64,000 nucleotides of DNA from Choristoneura fumiferana (GCF_025370935.1 NC_133472.1:8748044-8812043); one strand, 5' to 3'; counted from the first letter of the stretch, positions 45,442-56,289 are shown. Notes: generated by a model from the letters alone, not told the origin. Program-made: numbers and translations.

Positions 45442-46258
45442 GTTAGAAATATGATTCCTACTTAGTCTAAAACACAATAAGCGCAAAGGTATGTCTACCG
45501 GAACGTCGACCAGAAGAGACGTAACCGACTCTGTCAAAGTAGCAGGGCTCCCTTTCTGATTGGACCGGCAAGAAAAAGACACACTCTGCAACAAACGGGA
45601 AACGACATGCTAGCAGAGCTGTCCTGGTGGCAAAAGCATGTGTTGCACCTACTCAAATTTAACACAGTGACTAAGTGAGCATTTGGCATGTGCTTACGCA
45701 TATTTCGTTAGAATTTTATTTTTGATGATCCATGTTTAAATCTGATTATTCTTTTCAAGAAGAACAGACCAAGGAACGCTGAACACAAAATCAAAATCAG
45801 CAGTTTACATTATTTTTACTGACTTAACTTGGTTTAAGCTTTGACAGTCACAAATATATTATTTTTATTCCACTAAACTGTGTTTAACACTAAATCAAGC
45901 TTACTTTTTTCCGGAAAATGACTATTTCAATGCCTAAAATATATTTCTTCTATAGACTGACATGCCTTAAACACGTATTCAACGGCCATCTAAATTTTTA
46001 TGGTAATGCGGTATGTGTCTTAGACTTCAAGTCAAATCAAAAGACAGACAGAAAAAAGGCATCGGCAAACCTCTTTGAGCAGGCCTTTTAATGCGATTTC
46101 TAAGTGGTATGCTCATATCTGATAGGACGTCGACGGCAAGGGGCCGCTCCATAGCCCGTTGGGTTTACGGAATAACTCTGGGCTGCACAATAAATTGTCA
46201 GACTCCAACAATGGTTTCTTTAGAACACACAAACGGCAATACCCTGTAATAGAAGTAT
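45442..46258. other. spacer without recognised gene
   Basis: No supported feature. Confidence 0.3.
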
Positions 46259-46617
46259 ACCGCATTTAATATGAGCAAATAATTAAAACATAGATCATAC
46301 TCGTCAAACTAAACAACATTAGTTCAAAGACTTTTAAAAATAATTCGATTTTTTTCAATTTTATTACACTTTTAAGTTTATTCCAAGAAGCAATGTACCT
46401 AAAGCAAAATGCTTGATGTTTGTAGCGTGACAGGTGACGTCAGTGTGTTCTAGGATGGCGTATCGGAGGATGGCGTACATTGATAGCAGTATTTAATTTG
46501 TATGAAAAAAGGAAAATTCAAAGACTCCATTATTTTTAAAAGTCGCTGAATTAATGTTGTTCAGATTGACGAGGACGATCTATGTTTTAATTTTTTGCTC
46601 GTATTACAGGCCACACC
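46259..46617. mobile_element. MITE family 2, reversed
   Basis: The right end TGCTCGTATTACAGGCCACACCC is intact, while the left has decayed to CATTTAATATGAGCAAATAA. The interior (GCTATCAATGTACGCCATCC on the minus strand) matches 58907-59263. A duplicated GGATGGCGTA lies inside. Confidence 0.75.
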
Positions 46618-46844
46618 CATAAGGCAGTTGATATCATATCATTAAGCAATAATTGTAGGACACAGCTCTAATAAATAAATACATAATATTTGCTGATATT
46701 GTTGACAACATAAACGACCGCGCTGACTCGTGTGTTCATATTTCACTTGCGTGAAACGCACGAAAGATCATATACCCTTTACATTGTTAGATAACGAGAT
46801 ACATTATACGCTAAAGACAGCCACAATGATGAGGCGACGCCACT

Positions 46845-46979
46845 CAGTGTAATTGCCGCTTTAATATCTGCCACAGCGGAGGGTGCAAAAATATCTGACA
46901 CGTCCTTCCGGCCCTAGAAATAGAGTCGTATCAGATATTTATGCACGCTTGTTGTGTCAGATATTGGTGCTAGTGACTG
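46845..46979. mobile_element. MITE family 3
   Basis: CAGTGTAATTGCCGCTTTAA and AATATCTGCCACAGCGGAGG at the left; ATATTGGTGCTAGTGACTG at the right. Best partner of 18117-18237. Confidence 0.7.
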
Positions 46980-47217
46980 TTCTCTATTGTGGAGTCTCCA
47001 CGGTATACAAGGTATTTAAGGTAGGTCGGGCATATCTCGAGTATTAATCTGTCATCTCCCAGGATAACAGGATCAAAGGAATTTGGGCACAAATTTGTGC
47101 CTCTGGGAGAGGACAGGTTAATGAGAAAGACACAAGTATCTACTAATAATTATGTCTGTTGTCCGGTTTGCAATCAAAAATATTGCTAGGAGGCCCCTCA
47201 CCTTCACTTATAGTGGG

Positions 47218-47320
47218 GATGATTTTTTCTCATCTAAAGTCATAGTGTGGGATATCATTGGATAGGATTTTCTAAAACGTAGATTTGCTATGATCATTTT
47301 TCGATTCAGGGATCTGTATG
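47218..47320 (+). repeat. internal piece of the AGGGTTCC-type repeat
   Basis: AGTGTGGGATATCATTGGAT, then ATCATTTTTCGATTCAGGGA, parallels 8590-8690. Ends absent. Confidence 0.55.
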
Positions 47321-48006
47321 CAAAACAAAAAAAACAAATATTACGAATTTAAAATAAAAACTTAAAATAAAAGGTTTTACGCGGGTGAGCAAAGTAGTTC
47401 TTTTATTTCATTCATATTGAATATTTTTTGACACGTGTTAATACGGAAGTGCCGGTTTATTTTATTTTATTTTTGTAGTTCGTTTATTAGTCAGGTAATA
47501 AAACAGCATGTTTACAAGGAGTTTATCTTACCCTTAAGTATCTGTAAGTACGAATACATCGTGTGTACTAGGATCACATAAATAAACGGCATCGCGATGC
47601 GCCGCGCTAGATTCAGCAACAGCTGTAGATTAGGCCCACGCGGTAGGGGTCAATGCCCACTCGTATTTTCAACATGTGCCGACGTTTTCCGCGTTCCACG
47701 GAAAGCGCTGCGCTCGCTGTCATCCCTTCGGGATTCTTCGGGCGTCTTCGGCCGCCGTCGGCGGAATTCGATTTGGGCGTAATTATTTTTTGGTCGCGTC
47801 TTTTGTTGCGAGAGCAGACATTGGTGAAGTAAAGAGGAGTTAGCAACCAGTAATATTGTAAAATGATAAATTAATATAAGGGTATAAAAGTAAATTTATT
47901 TCTTAATGTTTCATTAAATTTGACCAAAATCTGTCTCACGGATCGGCAGTGCCGCTATAGAACGATAAGGTTGTTATTGTGCATTTATAGCCGAATCATT
48001 CATTAT
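47321..48006. other. spacer with GC-rich block 47590-47780
   Basis: The block contains GCGATGCGCCGCGC and TTCGGGCGTCTTCGGCCGCC and short frames on both strands. It might be a worn retroelement piece or regulatory DNA. No motif settles it. Confidence 0.3.
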
Positions 48007-48432
48007 CAATGAGGGCTATCGTTTTTTGTCTCACTAGATGGCGCACTGTTGCGTGAGGTTTTTAAGTGTGGCTTTCAGAGTCTGTTATTACGGGCGAAAA
48101 CAAAGTTTAGATTAAAATCATATTTAAAACACCTTAAAACCGTACCATAAAAATATCCAGCAATCACGGTGTTGCTTAGTTCCGTTTTGTTCGGAAAAAA
48201 AGGGAGGACAAAAGTTTCCGAAAGACAAAACTGTCTCAAAACACACACATTCATTGCCCCGTAACGCATAATTGCCATAATTAATTTCAGGTAATGCAAA
48301 ATATTCACAAAATTATTCTAATTATAAATAAATCCGCGTAGCTCACCCAAAAACTATGAGATTTGACATTTCGGAGACCTCACGCTACACTAGCGCCTCT
48401 AGCGGCGAATTCATTCGCGATAGCCCTCATTG
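48007..48432. mobile_element. inverted-repeat element (CAATGAGGGCTATCG)
   Basis: CAATGAGGGCTATCG at the left and CGATAGCCCTCATTG at the right (with CG before it) are perfect inverses, 426 bases apart end to end. CTAGATGGCG near one end and CTCTAGCGGCG near the other also pair loosely. No transposase. Confidence 0.65.
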
Positions 48433-48980
48433 CGATGAGCTGTAGAACTTTGTCGTTGGAGTCATTTGTCTTGCCGATTAAGCCACTGTGACATTTATTG
48501 AGAAAAGGTTGTACAGCAATTTGCAATTGAGTTCAAGGGAGTTTGGCTTGATCGCAACCACATTGCCAGTCTCTTTTTTTGTTTTCACTACTATTAAGTA
48601 CAAACTTAACCGTGCTTTTAAAAATACAATAAAAAATATGGCGAGATGATTTTCATAGTCTACATAGGGGGTCCGTACCGGCTCGCATACTTATTGGAAA
48701 TCCGAATGCACTTAATGTTTGTCAGAACGACCGTTTGTCATAACCCTTTTTTCTCTGAATCCAGTAATTGTTCAGAATTGTTATAAAACAAACCTAACCT
48801 AACCTATAGTTTTCTATAGGACGACCATTTAAAAATTACAGAAAACTGTAAGGTTTGAATGAGAAATAAATTATGACAAACGATGATTCGGACAAAAATT
48901 ACGGTATGACTAGCGAAGAGTGCTAACTTTGGCGTACATAGGATATACATGTAACGGGTTAAGAACATAATATAAATAAA
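48433..48980. other. AT-rich spacer
   Basis: Nothing supported; CCTAACCTAACCTA at about 48792 is too short to be telomeric. Confidence 0.3.
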
Positions 48981-49300
48981 CTAGCCTTTACCCGCGGTTT
49001 CACTTGCGTGTACTATCAGAGGCCGTATTGCCTAAAGTTTCTGACGCTTGCGATCGCTATCAAATGACAGTTTTTGTATGAGTATTTTATTCTCGGCCTC
49101 AGGTCTGGCAGTCAAATTGAAAAATTCCCATTAGTGTCCAAAAACGATGTCATCCTCATTTCCGTTGTAAAAAGCTCACTCGCGTATGATTTCATATGTC
49201 AGTACTTAACGGTAGAGACCTGTTATTCTCAAGATCCAGCTATCTACGCACCAAACTCCATCTAAATCCGTCCAGTCGTTATCGCGGAACGGTGACAAGG
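48981..49300 (-). mobile_element. Helitron-like element, diverged
   Basis: The minus strand ends GCGGGTAAAGGCTAG and has GCGATAACGACTGGACGGAT further up, the usual layout of this group. Its 5' end is not recognisable. Confidence 0.4.
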
Positions 49301-49492
49301 AAATTTACGCAGCGGATCCCTTAGTGACTAGAGTAGAGTCGAAACTTAATCCCAGTACAATTCAATATCCCCGCATCCAGTGTCATGGACATATTTATAA
49401 ACCGCAACAAACGTAACGTCCAAATTCTAGCGCGCACGACTTAAAGGCTATTGTAGCTTGGGTTGTGGATACTAATCGTTGTTTTCTTCCAG

Positions 49493-49632
49493 CTTATGTT
49501 TACAATACCCCGAGGTATTATGGCAACAATGCGGGGCACAGTCCAGACCGTTCTTATGCAAGGTTATTCGAAGACATTAATATGGTTAAATTTATTGAAC
49601 CACCGTCGTCAGTAAACAATCAGCTACAGTAA
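49493..49632 (+). CDS. candidate terminal exon, stop supplied by a MITE
   Basis: A textbook intron end (branch-like ACTAAT, then CGTTGTTTTCTTCCAG) precedes 45 open codons in phase 1, including YVYNTPRYYGNNAGHSPDRS and LFEDINMVKFIEPPSSVNN. The composition is unlike AT-driven noise. The last two codons and the TAA belong to a TA-flanked MITE that begins at 49627. If the MITE and one TA are ignored, the frame would run a few codons into 50033 and beyond before stopping. I do not recognise the protein. Confidence 0.35.
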
Positions 49633-50030
49633 AGTTCATAAACTTGTGAACAAAAATTTGATCAAAAATATATGAATACGCTTCTATGCCGTTAACAATA
49701 AATAAATAAATAAATATAAAATAAATATCATGGGACACTTGACACCAATTGACCTAGTCCCAAACTAAGCAAAGCTTGTACTATGGATACTAGGCAACGG
49801 ATAAACATACTTATATAGATAAATACATACTTAAATACATATTAAACATCCAAGACCCGAGAACAAACATTCGTGTTATTCACACAAATATATGCCCCGG
49901 CCGGGATTCGAACCCAGGACCTCAAGCTTCGTAGTCAGGTGCTCTAACCACTTAGCCATCCGGTCGTCAATAGAGTCGTGCTCAGATATTTTTGATCAAA
50001 TTTTTGCTCATAAGTTTATGAACTCGACTG
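49627..50030. mobile_element. TA-flanked MITE (CAGTMRAGTTCATAAACTT), split by a SINE
   Basis: TA flanks both CAGTAAAGTTCATAAACTTG and the inverse of CAGTCGAGTTCATAAACTTA. Both arms continue with AAAAATTTGATCAAAAATAT. About 270 bases of the middle are a family-B SINE. Confidence 0.75.
49697..49967 (-). mobile_element. tRNA-derived SINE family B, near full length
   Basis: The minus strand starts GACGACCGGATGGCTAAGTG, with B-box GGTTCGAATCCCGG, then ATAACACGAATGTTTGTTCT and AAGCTTTGCTTAGTTTGGG, ending in AATAAATAAAT-type repeats. Two decayed relatives are at 6975-7508 (split) and 35508-35596. Confidence 0.85.
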
Positions 50031-50300
50031 TACGCCGCTACCAATAATTCCAAGATAATTCCAAAATAATACTTTATTACAGCCCCGAAAACCACACTTA
50101 CTTTCAGTTAACTGTGGAATTGCATTTATAGTTGCTTCGAAACAAATAAACAGTCAATGGATTACATGCACAACTTGCTATTTCCGTACAAATTGAAGCA
50201 GGAATTTAGTTTTAACAGCTCATAAAAAGCATAACAATTGAATGCTGGTGTCAACCGTCGAATTGTGAATATTTTAGACTATCGCGGTCATTGCTAAATT

Positions 50301-50626
50301 TATGAATTAAATTCGGGTTTTGTTCCGCGTACCTCGATTTTAGAGCAGCTCGATATTACGGCACAGTTGCATGCGCCATGATCACGAGACGACTGGAGAA
50401 TTGCGGGTATGCTGGTATAATTGTCAGTCAGAAAAATAAATCGGACGTAACTGAACTACCTACCCTCTTCCTAACAAGTTGACCGCTACTACTGGAACTG
50501 ACAGTTACCTATACATACCCGCAATCCTCCAGTCGTCTCGTGATCATGGCGGCATGCAACTGTGCCGAAATATTGAGCTTGCTCTAAAATCAAGGTACGC
50601 GGAACTAAACCCGAATTTAATTCATA
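50301..50626. mobile_element. long foldback element, about 127-bp arms, AAATT duplication
   Basis: Left arm 50301-50427 and right arm 50498-50626 match at well over 85 percent by eye (TTCCGCGTACC, GGCACAGTTGCATG, ATGATCACGAGACGACTGGA). AAATT directly flanks both sides. The loop is about 70 bases. No ORF. Good arm identity suggests fairly recent activity. Confidence 0.75.
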
Positions 50627-51173
50627 AAATTTGATTTTACAAATTCATCATTAAAAAATCAATTTTGGTCATTTTCGATCTCGAATAATCTCACGTCAAG
50701 GCACGTATGGTTTTTAGCATTCCCTATCCTATCCCCCTTGATACGTAAGATTTGGTCAGATGTGAGAAAAAGATCATTTGCACTAACACTAATTATAAAC
50801 ATAATAAAAAAAGTGTAAATAGACATTATGATGTCAAATAATCATCACTGTATGTTAGGAATTGCTAATTTCGCATTATAAAATTTTATGCAATAATGGA
50901 ATTTAGGTAATGAATGGTCCGTTTTGACATTACTAACAGCTATCATTACAAATGTCAAAGGGCACAGGAATCATCGTAAAATGACTACCATAGCTTGAAT
51001 GCTGAGATAATTATCTAACTAATCGCTTCGGGCCCAAGTTTATGGCAGTTCATTATGAAACTGGGGCAAATCATTGTAAACATGGAGTGGCAGGGTAATT
51101 TATGTAGTTTAGTGAAACATAAGACAGAAAATTAACAGAAGACAGTAGAAATAGAGACGTCAGTTTTAAGCAG
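50627..51173. other. AT-rich spacer
   Basis: No supported feature. Confidence 0.3.
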
Positions 51174-51274
51174 TGTTGCAAGGTGTACGGTATTTTACCG
51201 AACCGTTCGGTATTTTAGCACTGTGTTCGGTGTTCGGTATAACAAAAATACCGAAGTAGTTCGGTATTTTTTTT
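51174..51274. repeat. CGGTATTTT-rich block starting CAGTGTTGCAAGG
   Basis: CGGTATTTTACCGAACCG, TTCGGTATTTTAG and TTCGGTATTTTTT alternate with inverted CCGAA units. The start resembles the hAT-like MITE at 44989, which is also built from short internal units. No clear right end. Confidence 0.5.
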
Positions 51275-51420
51275 CTGATAATTTATTCTCCCTAATAAAC
51301 GCATCAACTGTCTGATTTTACGCAATCGACAATCGATGTTGCTGCTTCAATATAACAAACTTTATAGAAGTTGTTCGAGCTTTTGCGAGATCTCAAGATA
51401 TACATAGTTTAACATACAAT

Positions 51421-51510
51421 CTAGCTGTTGCCCGCGACTCCGTCCGCGTAGAAGTATGAAAAATAGTTTACGTTCTATTCATATTCATTTCATAGTACAG
51501 GCTGTAGCTA
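51421..51510 (-). mobile_element. Helitron-like fragment, 3' end
   Basis: Minus strand CGCGGACGGAGTCGCGGGCA then ACAGCTAG, the same ending as 28803-28969. Confidence 0.6.
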
Positions 51511-52073
51511 CCTACGTTTAAATTGTTATAGCGATTTCACTGCAACCACAGCCTCCCGCATTTAATTAATGTTCACCAGTATTTGATTTTATGAGAAGTT
51601 TGTGCTGTGAAATCGCGAATGGAGAAATAATATCAATTTTCAATAAATCCAGTACGGTATTTGACAGTGATAGTGTGATCAAATTAATATTTTCATTTGT
51701 AGCCGCTTTATTGTGGTTAATTTTAAATGATTGTAATTTGAGAGGTGTTCAAATAGGTGGCACGGGAAAATGTCTGTTGCGGTTTACTTTTTGTTTGTAT
51801 ATACTTTATTTTGATTTTAACTGCGCTTTGCACGTAGGTACGAGTACTAATGATAAAAGTGAGAATAAATCTACTTATCCTGCAAGCATCTAACACGCTC
51901 ACTTTTTGTATGGAGATTTGAGGAATGCTACTTACTTTGAACTTGAAACTCCTTTCTATTCGGAGTATATGACGTTGCATAGGTCAAACAAAATAACACT
52001 TATCGTTTACGAATGTTATTGAAATTTGATTGTAAAACTCTATACTTAGATAAGAATAAGAACGTAGTAAGTA
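51511..52073. other. spacer without recognised gene
   Basis: A 100-codon plus frame at 51591-51893 is AT-driven, with no splice or start context I trust. Confidence 0.3.
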
Positions 52074-52190
52074 CAGTTGCCATCAGATATGTCGGCGCAG
52101 CCAAGGTGATCAAAAACATCGATATGAACTTTAATACCTTAATAATTGAGTGCATGTGCCGATATTTTTGATCACCCTGGCCGCTCCGTA
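52074..52190. mobile_element. MITE related to families 3 and 49627 (GATCAAAAAYATCG)
   Basis: TA then CAGTTGCCATCAGATATGTC; CAGCCAAGGTGATCAAAAAC inverts to ATTTTTGATCACCCTGGCCG. The right outer end is lost. Confidence 0.6.
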
Positions 52191-52535
52191 ATATACCTAT
52201 ACACAAAAATTACCTCAAGTTTGAATATCTGCAATGCACTTGCAGAGAATGTGAACTAATTTTCACATTAACTAAAATATATTTGACGTTCTCGAGAAAA
52301 CTGGTGTATCTGTTTACCTCATTGGGCTCAAAAATATTCTATTGATCATTAATCATACTAATGCCAACTCCGCCTGTCTTCGCTGTGCAAAAAACCGTTA
52401 AACTGCACAATGGACCAAAATTAATAGCAGTCATCAAACGTCCGCTTAAATATTGCTAATTGAGCGAAGTGCAGTCGCACAGATACGGTGTTGTTTATGG
52501 TTTCGTAACAGTGATGGCGGTGGCATGCATGAGTC

Positions 52536-52655
52536 ATGGCCGAGCAAGTTCATTGTCGTCCGCCCGAACTTGAACCCGGCGAAGTCTTCCTTGTCACACT
52601 GCCAGATATAACGAGAAGCGATCGCAAGCTATACCCCTTAAAGCCAAAGATTTAG
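52536..52655 (+). CDS. candidate small ORF, 39 codons
   Basis: ATG in the context GAGTCATGGCC opens a frame starting MAEQVHCRPPELEPGEVFLV and ending KLYPLKPKI before TAG, with an upstream in-frame stop. Codon use is balanced and the segment is more GC-rich than its flanks. No known family. It could be a real micropeptide, a 5' coding exon, or a chance frame. Confidence 0.22.
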   Translation: MAEQVHCRPPELEPGEVFLVTLPDITRSDRKLYPLKPKI

Positions 52656-53588
52656 AAGTTAGGATATGCCATCGCGGCGAAAAAGTGTAGTAGTAACATT
52701 ATACGCTACGGTGCTGTTCTAAAAAAGCAGTGCCATCTCTCTTTGTCTTACGGTAATTCCCAACACTATATTATACTTTATCCGTCATACCTACATGATA
52801 CCAATTGAGTGAGCTCTCTCATTTCCGAGTTAACATATTTTGGCGCAGTCATTTCGCACATCGGGTGATTTGGTATCACTGAAAAAAAAAATTGCTGACA
52901 GTAACAAAAAAAAGTTGCTTGTAACATAACTTGAGTGACTATAAAATTCAAGCCTACTAGTAGCTAAAAGTTAGGTGATGTCTTACAAAATCAGTTTTGC
53001 TATATTAGCATAATTTTGGTTTCTAATTAGTACATTTTGTCTAAACGTCAAGTAGCCAAACTAGTTCAGCTATCCTTTTTTTTAACTGTGTTATCTTAAC
53101 TTCAAAATCTTTATTAAAGCAGTGTATTACAACTTTTTCAATGATGCGACCCTCCGTTATTCACATTATTCATTAATGTGAATCTGAATCACTGATAGTT
53201 TTTATTTCTGTTAATTCGTGTTAATGTAGGAATATCGCGAATCGAACAGGGAATAAGCTCGCCCAGAAAATAAGTTGCCTTTGACGCCTGAATTCCACCC
53301 ACACTTGGAGGCAGACTAAAATAATCTCACATAGCAACCGACCTAGCACTGTTTTTAAACAGTCCATCAAATTTAGGCCGACTCCGCTCCAGTTACTACA
53401 AAATTTACTTTGTTAAATTCTAACTGACAGTGACAGGTTTCGCAAGGGGCATCAGAAACTGTATGGGTCAACTATTTTGCATGAGTTTTGTTTGTTTACG
53501 AAATGAAACTATCTAAATAAACAGTTAGGTAAAAGCCTATTTCAAGTATCACGTGAAATATATACTACAGTTGTTTACGTGCTCAAAG

Positions 53589-53741
53589 ATGCGTAAACAC
53601 AATAACATTGCAGGGAGCGTGATAGTGTTACTTAGCTTTTCAAGTGCCTTGTCCAGATCTGAAAGCGACTGCGAGATCTTATATTTTAATAGCATTAAAA
53701 TGAAAGCTACCAGTATAGGACCGGCTTGGTCATGTTATTGA
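53589..53741 (+). CDS. candidate small secreted-type ORF, 50 codons
   Basis: The frame begins MRKHNNIAGSVIVLLSFSSA, a positively charged start then a hydrophobic core of about 15 residues and a plausible cleavage site near SALS, like a signal peptide. The short remainder has two Cys (DCEIL and WSCY). The start has A at -3. It lies just before a CpG-rich patch. No family recognised, and no transcript evidence. Confidence 0.22.
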   Translation: MRKHNNIAGSVIVLLSFSSALSRSESDCEILYFNSIKMKATSIGPAWSCY

Positions 53742-53754
53742 TAAGGTAGGTAAA

Positions 53755-53975
53755 TACGAGCGGCTCGCACAGCCGGTATGTACACGGCGACAATGACTCC
53801 GGTCGCTGTCTCGCCGTCGGATACGTGCCATGTGCTGCAGATAGCCGGCCGATCGCCCATTGTTTACCGCGGCGACGAGAAAACAACCGCGACGCTCGTT
53901 TGTTTAATTAATAATTACTTAAACACTCCGGTATAGTACATGCGCGAGTCCGGTCCCGTATGCCACCGACCTAAG
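53755..53975. other. CpG-rich patch with open frames on both strands
   Basis: GC-rich with many CGs. The plus strand has a 52-codon ATG frame at 53778-53936 (MYTATMTPVAVSPSDTC...) and the minus strand a 41-codon one. Embedded TAAT cores (TTTAATTAATAATTACTT) are homeodomain-type sites. Promoter or enhancer is more likely than two overlapping genes. Confidence 0.35.
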
Positions 53976-54251
53976 TAATTATACCGGGCACAGGAAAATG
54001 CAACGTTTCACTGTGGCGTTTTAGCTGCGATCGTCTTTTGGTTTTTATAGAGCTAATAACGTTTGACATGCTGCTTCGGTTCATATTTCGCGAAATCAAC
54101 TTAACGAACGCCGAACGCTGACGCTGAAGTAATTCTAACTATAGCTCTAGCTCTAACTATAAATAAAACGATAGTTTTATATCGACACTACTTTGAGACT
54201 ATTAGGCCAAAAGTATTAGCACCCTAAAAAATACCCCTGGTGTTGCAGATG

Positions 54252-54333
54252 TTTATGGGCGGTGGTGATCTCTTACCATCAGGAGACCCATTTGCTCGTT
54301 TGCCATCCAGTTGAACACTACGCCAGTAAAAAA
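54252..54333 (+). mobile_element. LINE 3' tail, second copy
   Basis: TTTATGGGCGGTGGTGATCT and CTCGTTTGCCATCCAGTTGA match 15700-15774. Confidence 0.65.
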
Positions 54334-54550
54334 TAATTGTTTTTGCTTCGTGCAAGTAAAATAAATAATGTATAATTATCCTTTTAATATGCCTAAAAAA
54401 AGAGGACTTACGTTGTTCTGCAAATAAAGCCTTGGCCAAAAGTATTGACCACCTATGATACTTGCGCGCGTAACTTCTCATTTTTTTGGGCATATTAAAA
54501 GGATTTTAATTTTAATTTTCGTCTTGCACGAAGCACAAACAATTATTTTA
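54329..54550. mobile_element. foldback element inside the mariner-like element
   Basis: AATAATTGTTTTTGCTTCGTG pairs with CACGAAGCACAAACAATTATT, and CCTTTTAATATGCCTAAAAA pairs with TTTTTGGGCATATTAAAAGG. Arms about 85 bases. Confidence 0.65.
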
Positions 54551-54987
54551 TTCTAGCGTAAATGAACCAGAACCGATAAAAAAAGGTTTTACATTTTGTA
54601 TTACAGGTTTTGTTTTGTTGCGAACCATCATGCCATTTTTATCGTTTATAAAACTACATAAAATATACATATTTACTAATAATTTGGATGCACATATTTT
54701 GTGAATTTATATTTTTTAGGGTGCCAATACTTTTGGGTAAGGCTGTATTCTATAGAAAAAATGTTATTGAAATCCCAAAAACTGAAACCGAATGCTATTA
54801 TAAAAAAACACAACAGCTAAAATGGAACGTTTGTGTTTTGCCATATGCGATCCGATCCGATTCTGCAGCTTGAATAAAAATAACGAGCAAGAGTCGATCA
54901 AAACTTGGTATAAAATATTTTCTGCACATTAACTCTATCCCACTCCCACGTGTGGCTCGATACGCACTTGACCAGTTTATAATATTA

Positions 54988-55209
54988 CTAGCTTTTGCCC
55001 GCGGCTCCGCGCGCGTGGTATTCGGTTATCGCGCGCTGTTCCCTGTAACTGTGCATTTTCCGGGATAAAAAGTAGCCAATGTCACTCTCGGGCCCATAAA
55101 CTATCTCTATGCCAAAAATCACGTCGATCCGTCGCTCGGTTACGGCGTGAAAGACGGACAAACATACACACAAACACACACACTTTCGCATTTATAGTAT
55201 TAGTATGGA
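54988..55209 (-). mobile_element. Helitron-like element
   Basis: The minus strand runs from TCCATACTAATACTATAAAT to CGCGGGCAAAAGCTAG between A and T. Closest to 5334-5556. It abuts the 55212 repeat two bases later. Confidence 0.75.
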
Positions 55210-55211
55210 TA

Positions 55212-55308
55212 TCTAGTGCCATCCACGAAGACACGTGATTTTGTCAAAATTTTACATTAATGACATTGTAATAAGAACCACGGCGCGCGTCATCGTGAAT
55301 GACTCTAC
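55212..55308 (+). repeat. interspersed repeat, longer copy
   Basis: CTAGTGCCATCCACGAAGAC to GCGTCATCGTGAATGACTCT; see 1854-1907 for the shorter copy. Confidence 0.55.
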
Positions 55309-56289
55309 CTATACGTGGTACCTACCTAATTGAATGTAATTAAAATTAATTGTTTAAAGTCTCTTGTAAACAAGCAAGCAGTTATCTACTTCCTACCCTT
55401 GGTAGGTACGCATTAATAATGTCATTCTGGAGTGATATCACCACTGACGTATTCTAATTGGAAGAATTCAATGTCAGGTCATCGACCCGCGGTTACAGTG
55501 ATATGAGTAGGTACCGACGTGTACGACTCACACGTTACAATGTATTCCTTTAATTTAAATATACTTTACTAGCAACATACGAATACATTGATAAATTCTA
55601 ACTCATACTGTTCATTTACATTCTAAAAATAGTCGCAAAGATCATTATTTTACTTATTAGAGTTTATCTATCTAAGCTGCAAAAATATTTTAACTTTTGC
55701 ACCGACCGTAATAAATTAAGTACTCATTGCGACATGAATTACTTAAGTACCTCAATCTCTTTTCATTTAAGGAAGCTTGAGATAATTTCAAATGGTTGTA
55801 TTTTATTGGACTACACAGATATTTAATTGTTTACAGCGGTATATATATTAATTAAAAGCAAAAATACTCGTAAGTGTACCAATATAGGCAGCACGTCAAC
55901 TAGCTGCTTATATAGTTCATCGATAACAATTAACTCCCTATATCCCGTACTTGCATATATGCTAAGCTGCATCTGTATTTAACCTAGTAACTACATAAAC
56001 TGTTTACAGTGCAGAGCACAACCAAATCCAAATATATATGTATGTAATGTACATTACATATGCCAGTCGACGTCAATTAGCAATACTGCTGAAACCTTAA
56101 GGCAGAATAATACTCGGAACATTAGCTCCCAATGTTAGAATATGGATTCGAGCTTTGATTTTAAATAGATTACGATTGACTGGGTAACAATTACGAGTAA
56201 ACTGATGCCTTATTTAATTCAGAGTAGATTTAACATAATGTTATGACGGATCATTATGTAGTAAAGATGACACATACAAAGGTATTTAC
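55309..56289. other. AT-rich stretch; perfect 20-base palindrome at 56041
   Basis: TATGTAATGTACATTACATA (56041-56060) is a perfect palindrome. No gene or other repeat recognised. Confidence 0.35.

Larger units (their letters stand above)
54202..54745. mobile_element. mariner-like element, non-autonomous, multiply invaded
   Basis: The left end GGCCAAAAGTATTAGCACCC and right end GGGTGCCAATACTTTTGGG are inverted, with TA after the right end (CAGCC/TA). An internal GGCCAAAAGTATTGACCACC at about 54434 repeats the end motif. A LINE tail and a foldback element sit inside. No transposase. Confidence 0.65.

Noticed and set aside
48788..48810. CCTAACCTAACC-like sequence, also near 63850, resembling insect telomere repeats
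   Set aside because: Only two or three units each; far too short to be telomeric.
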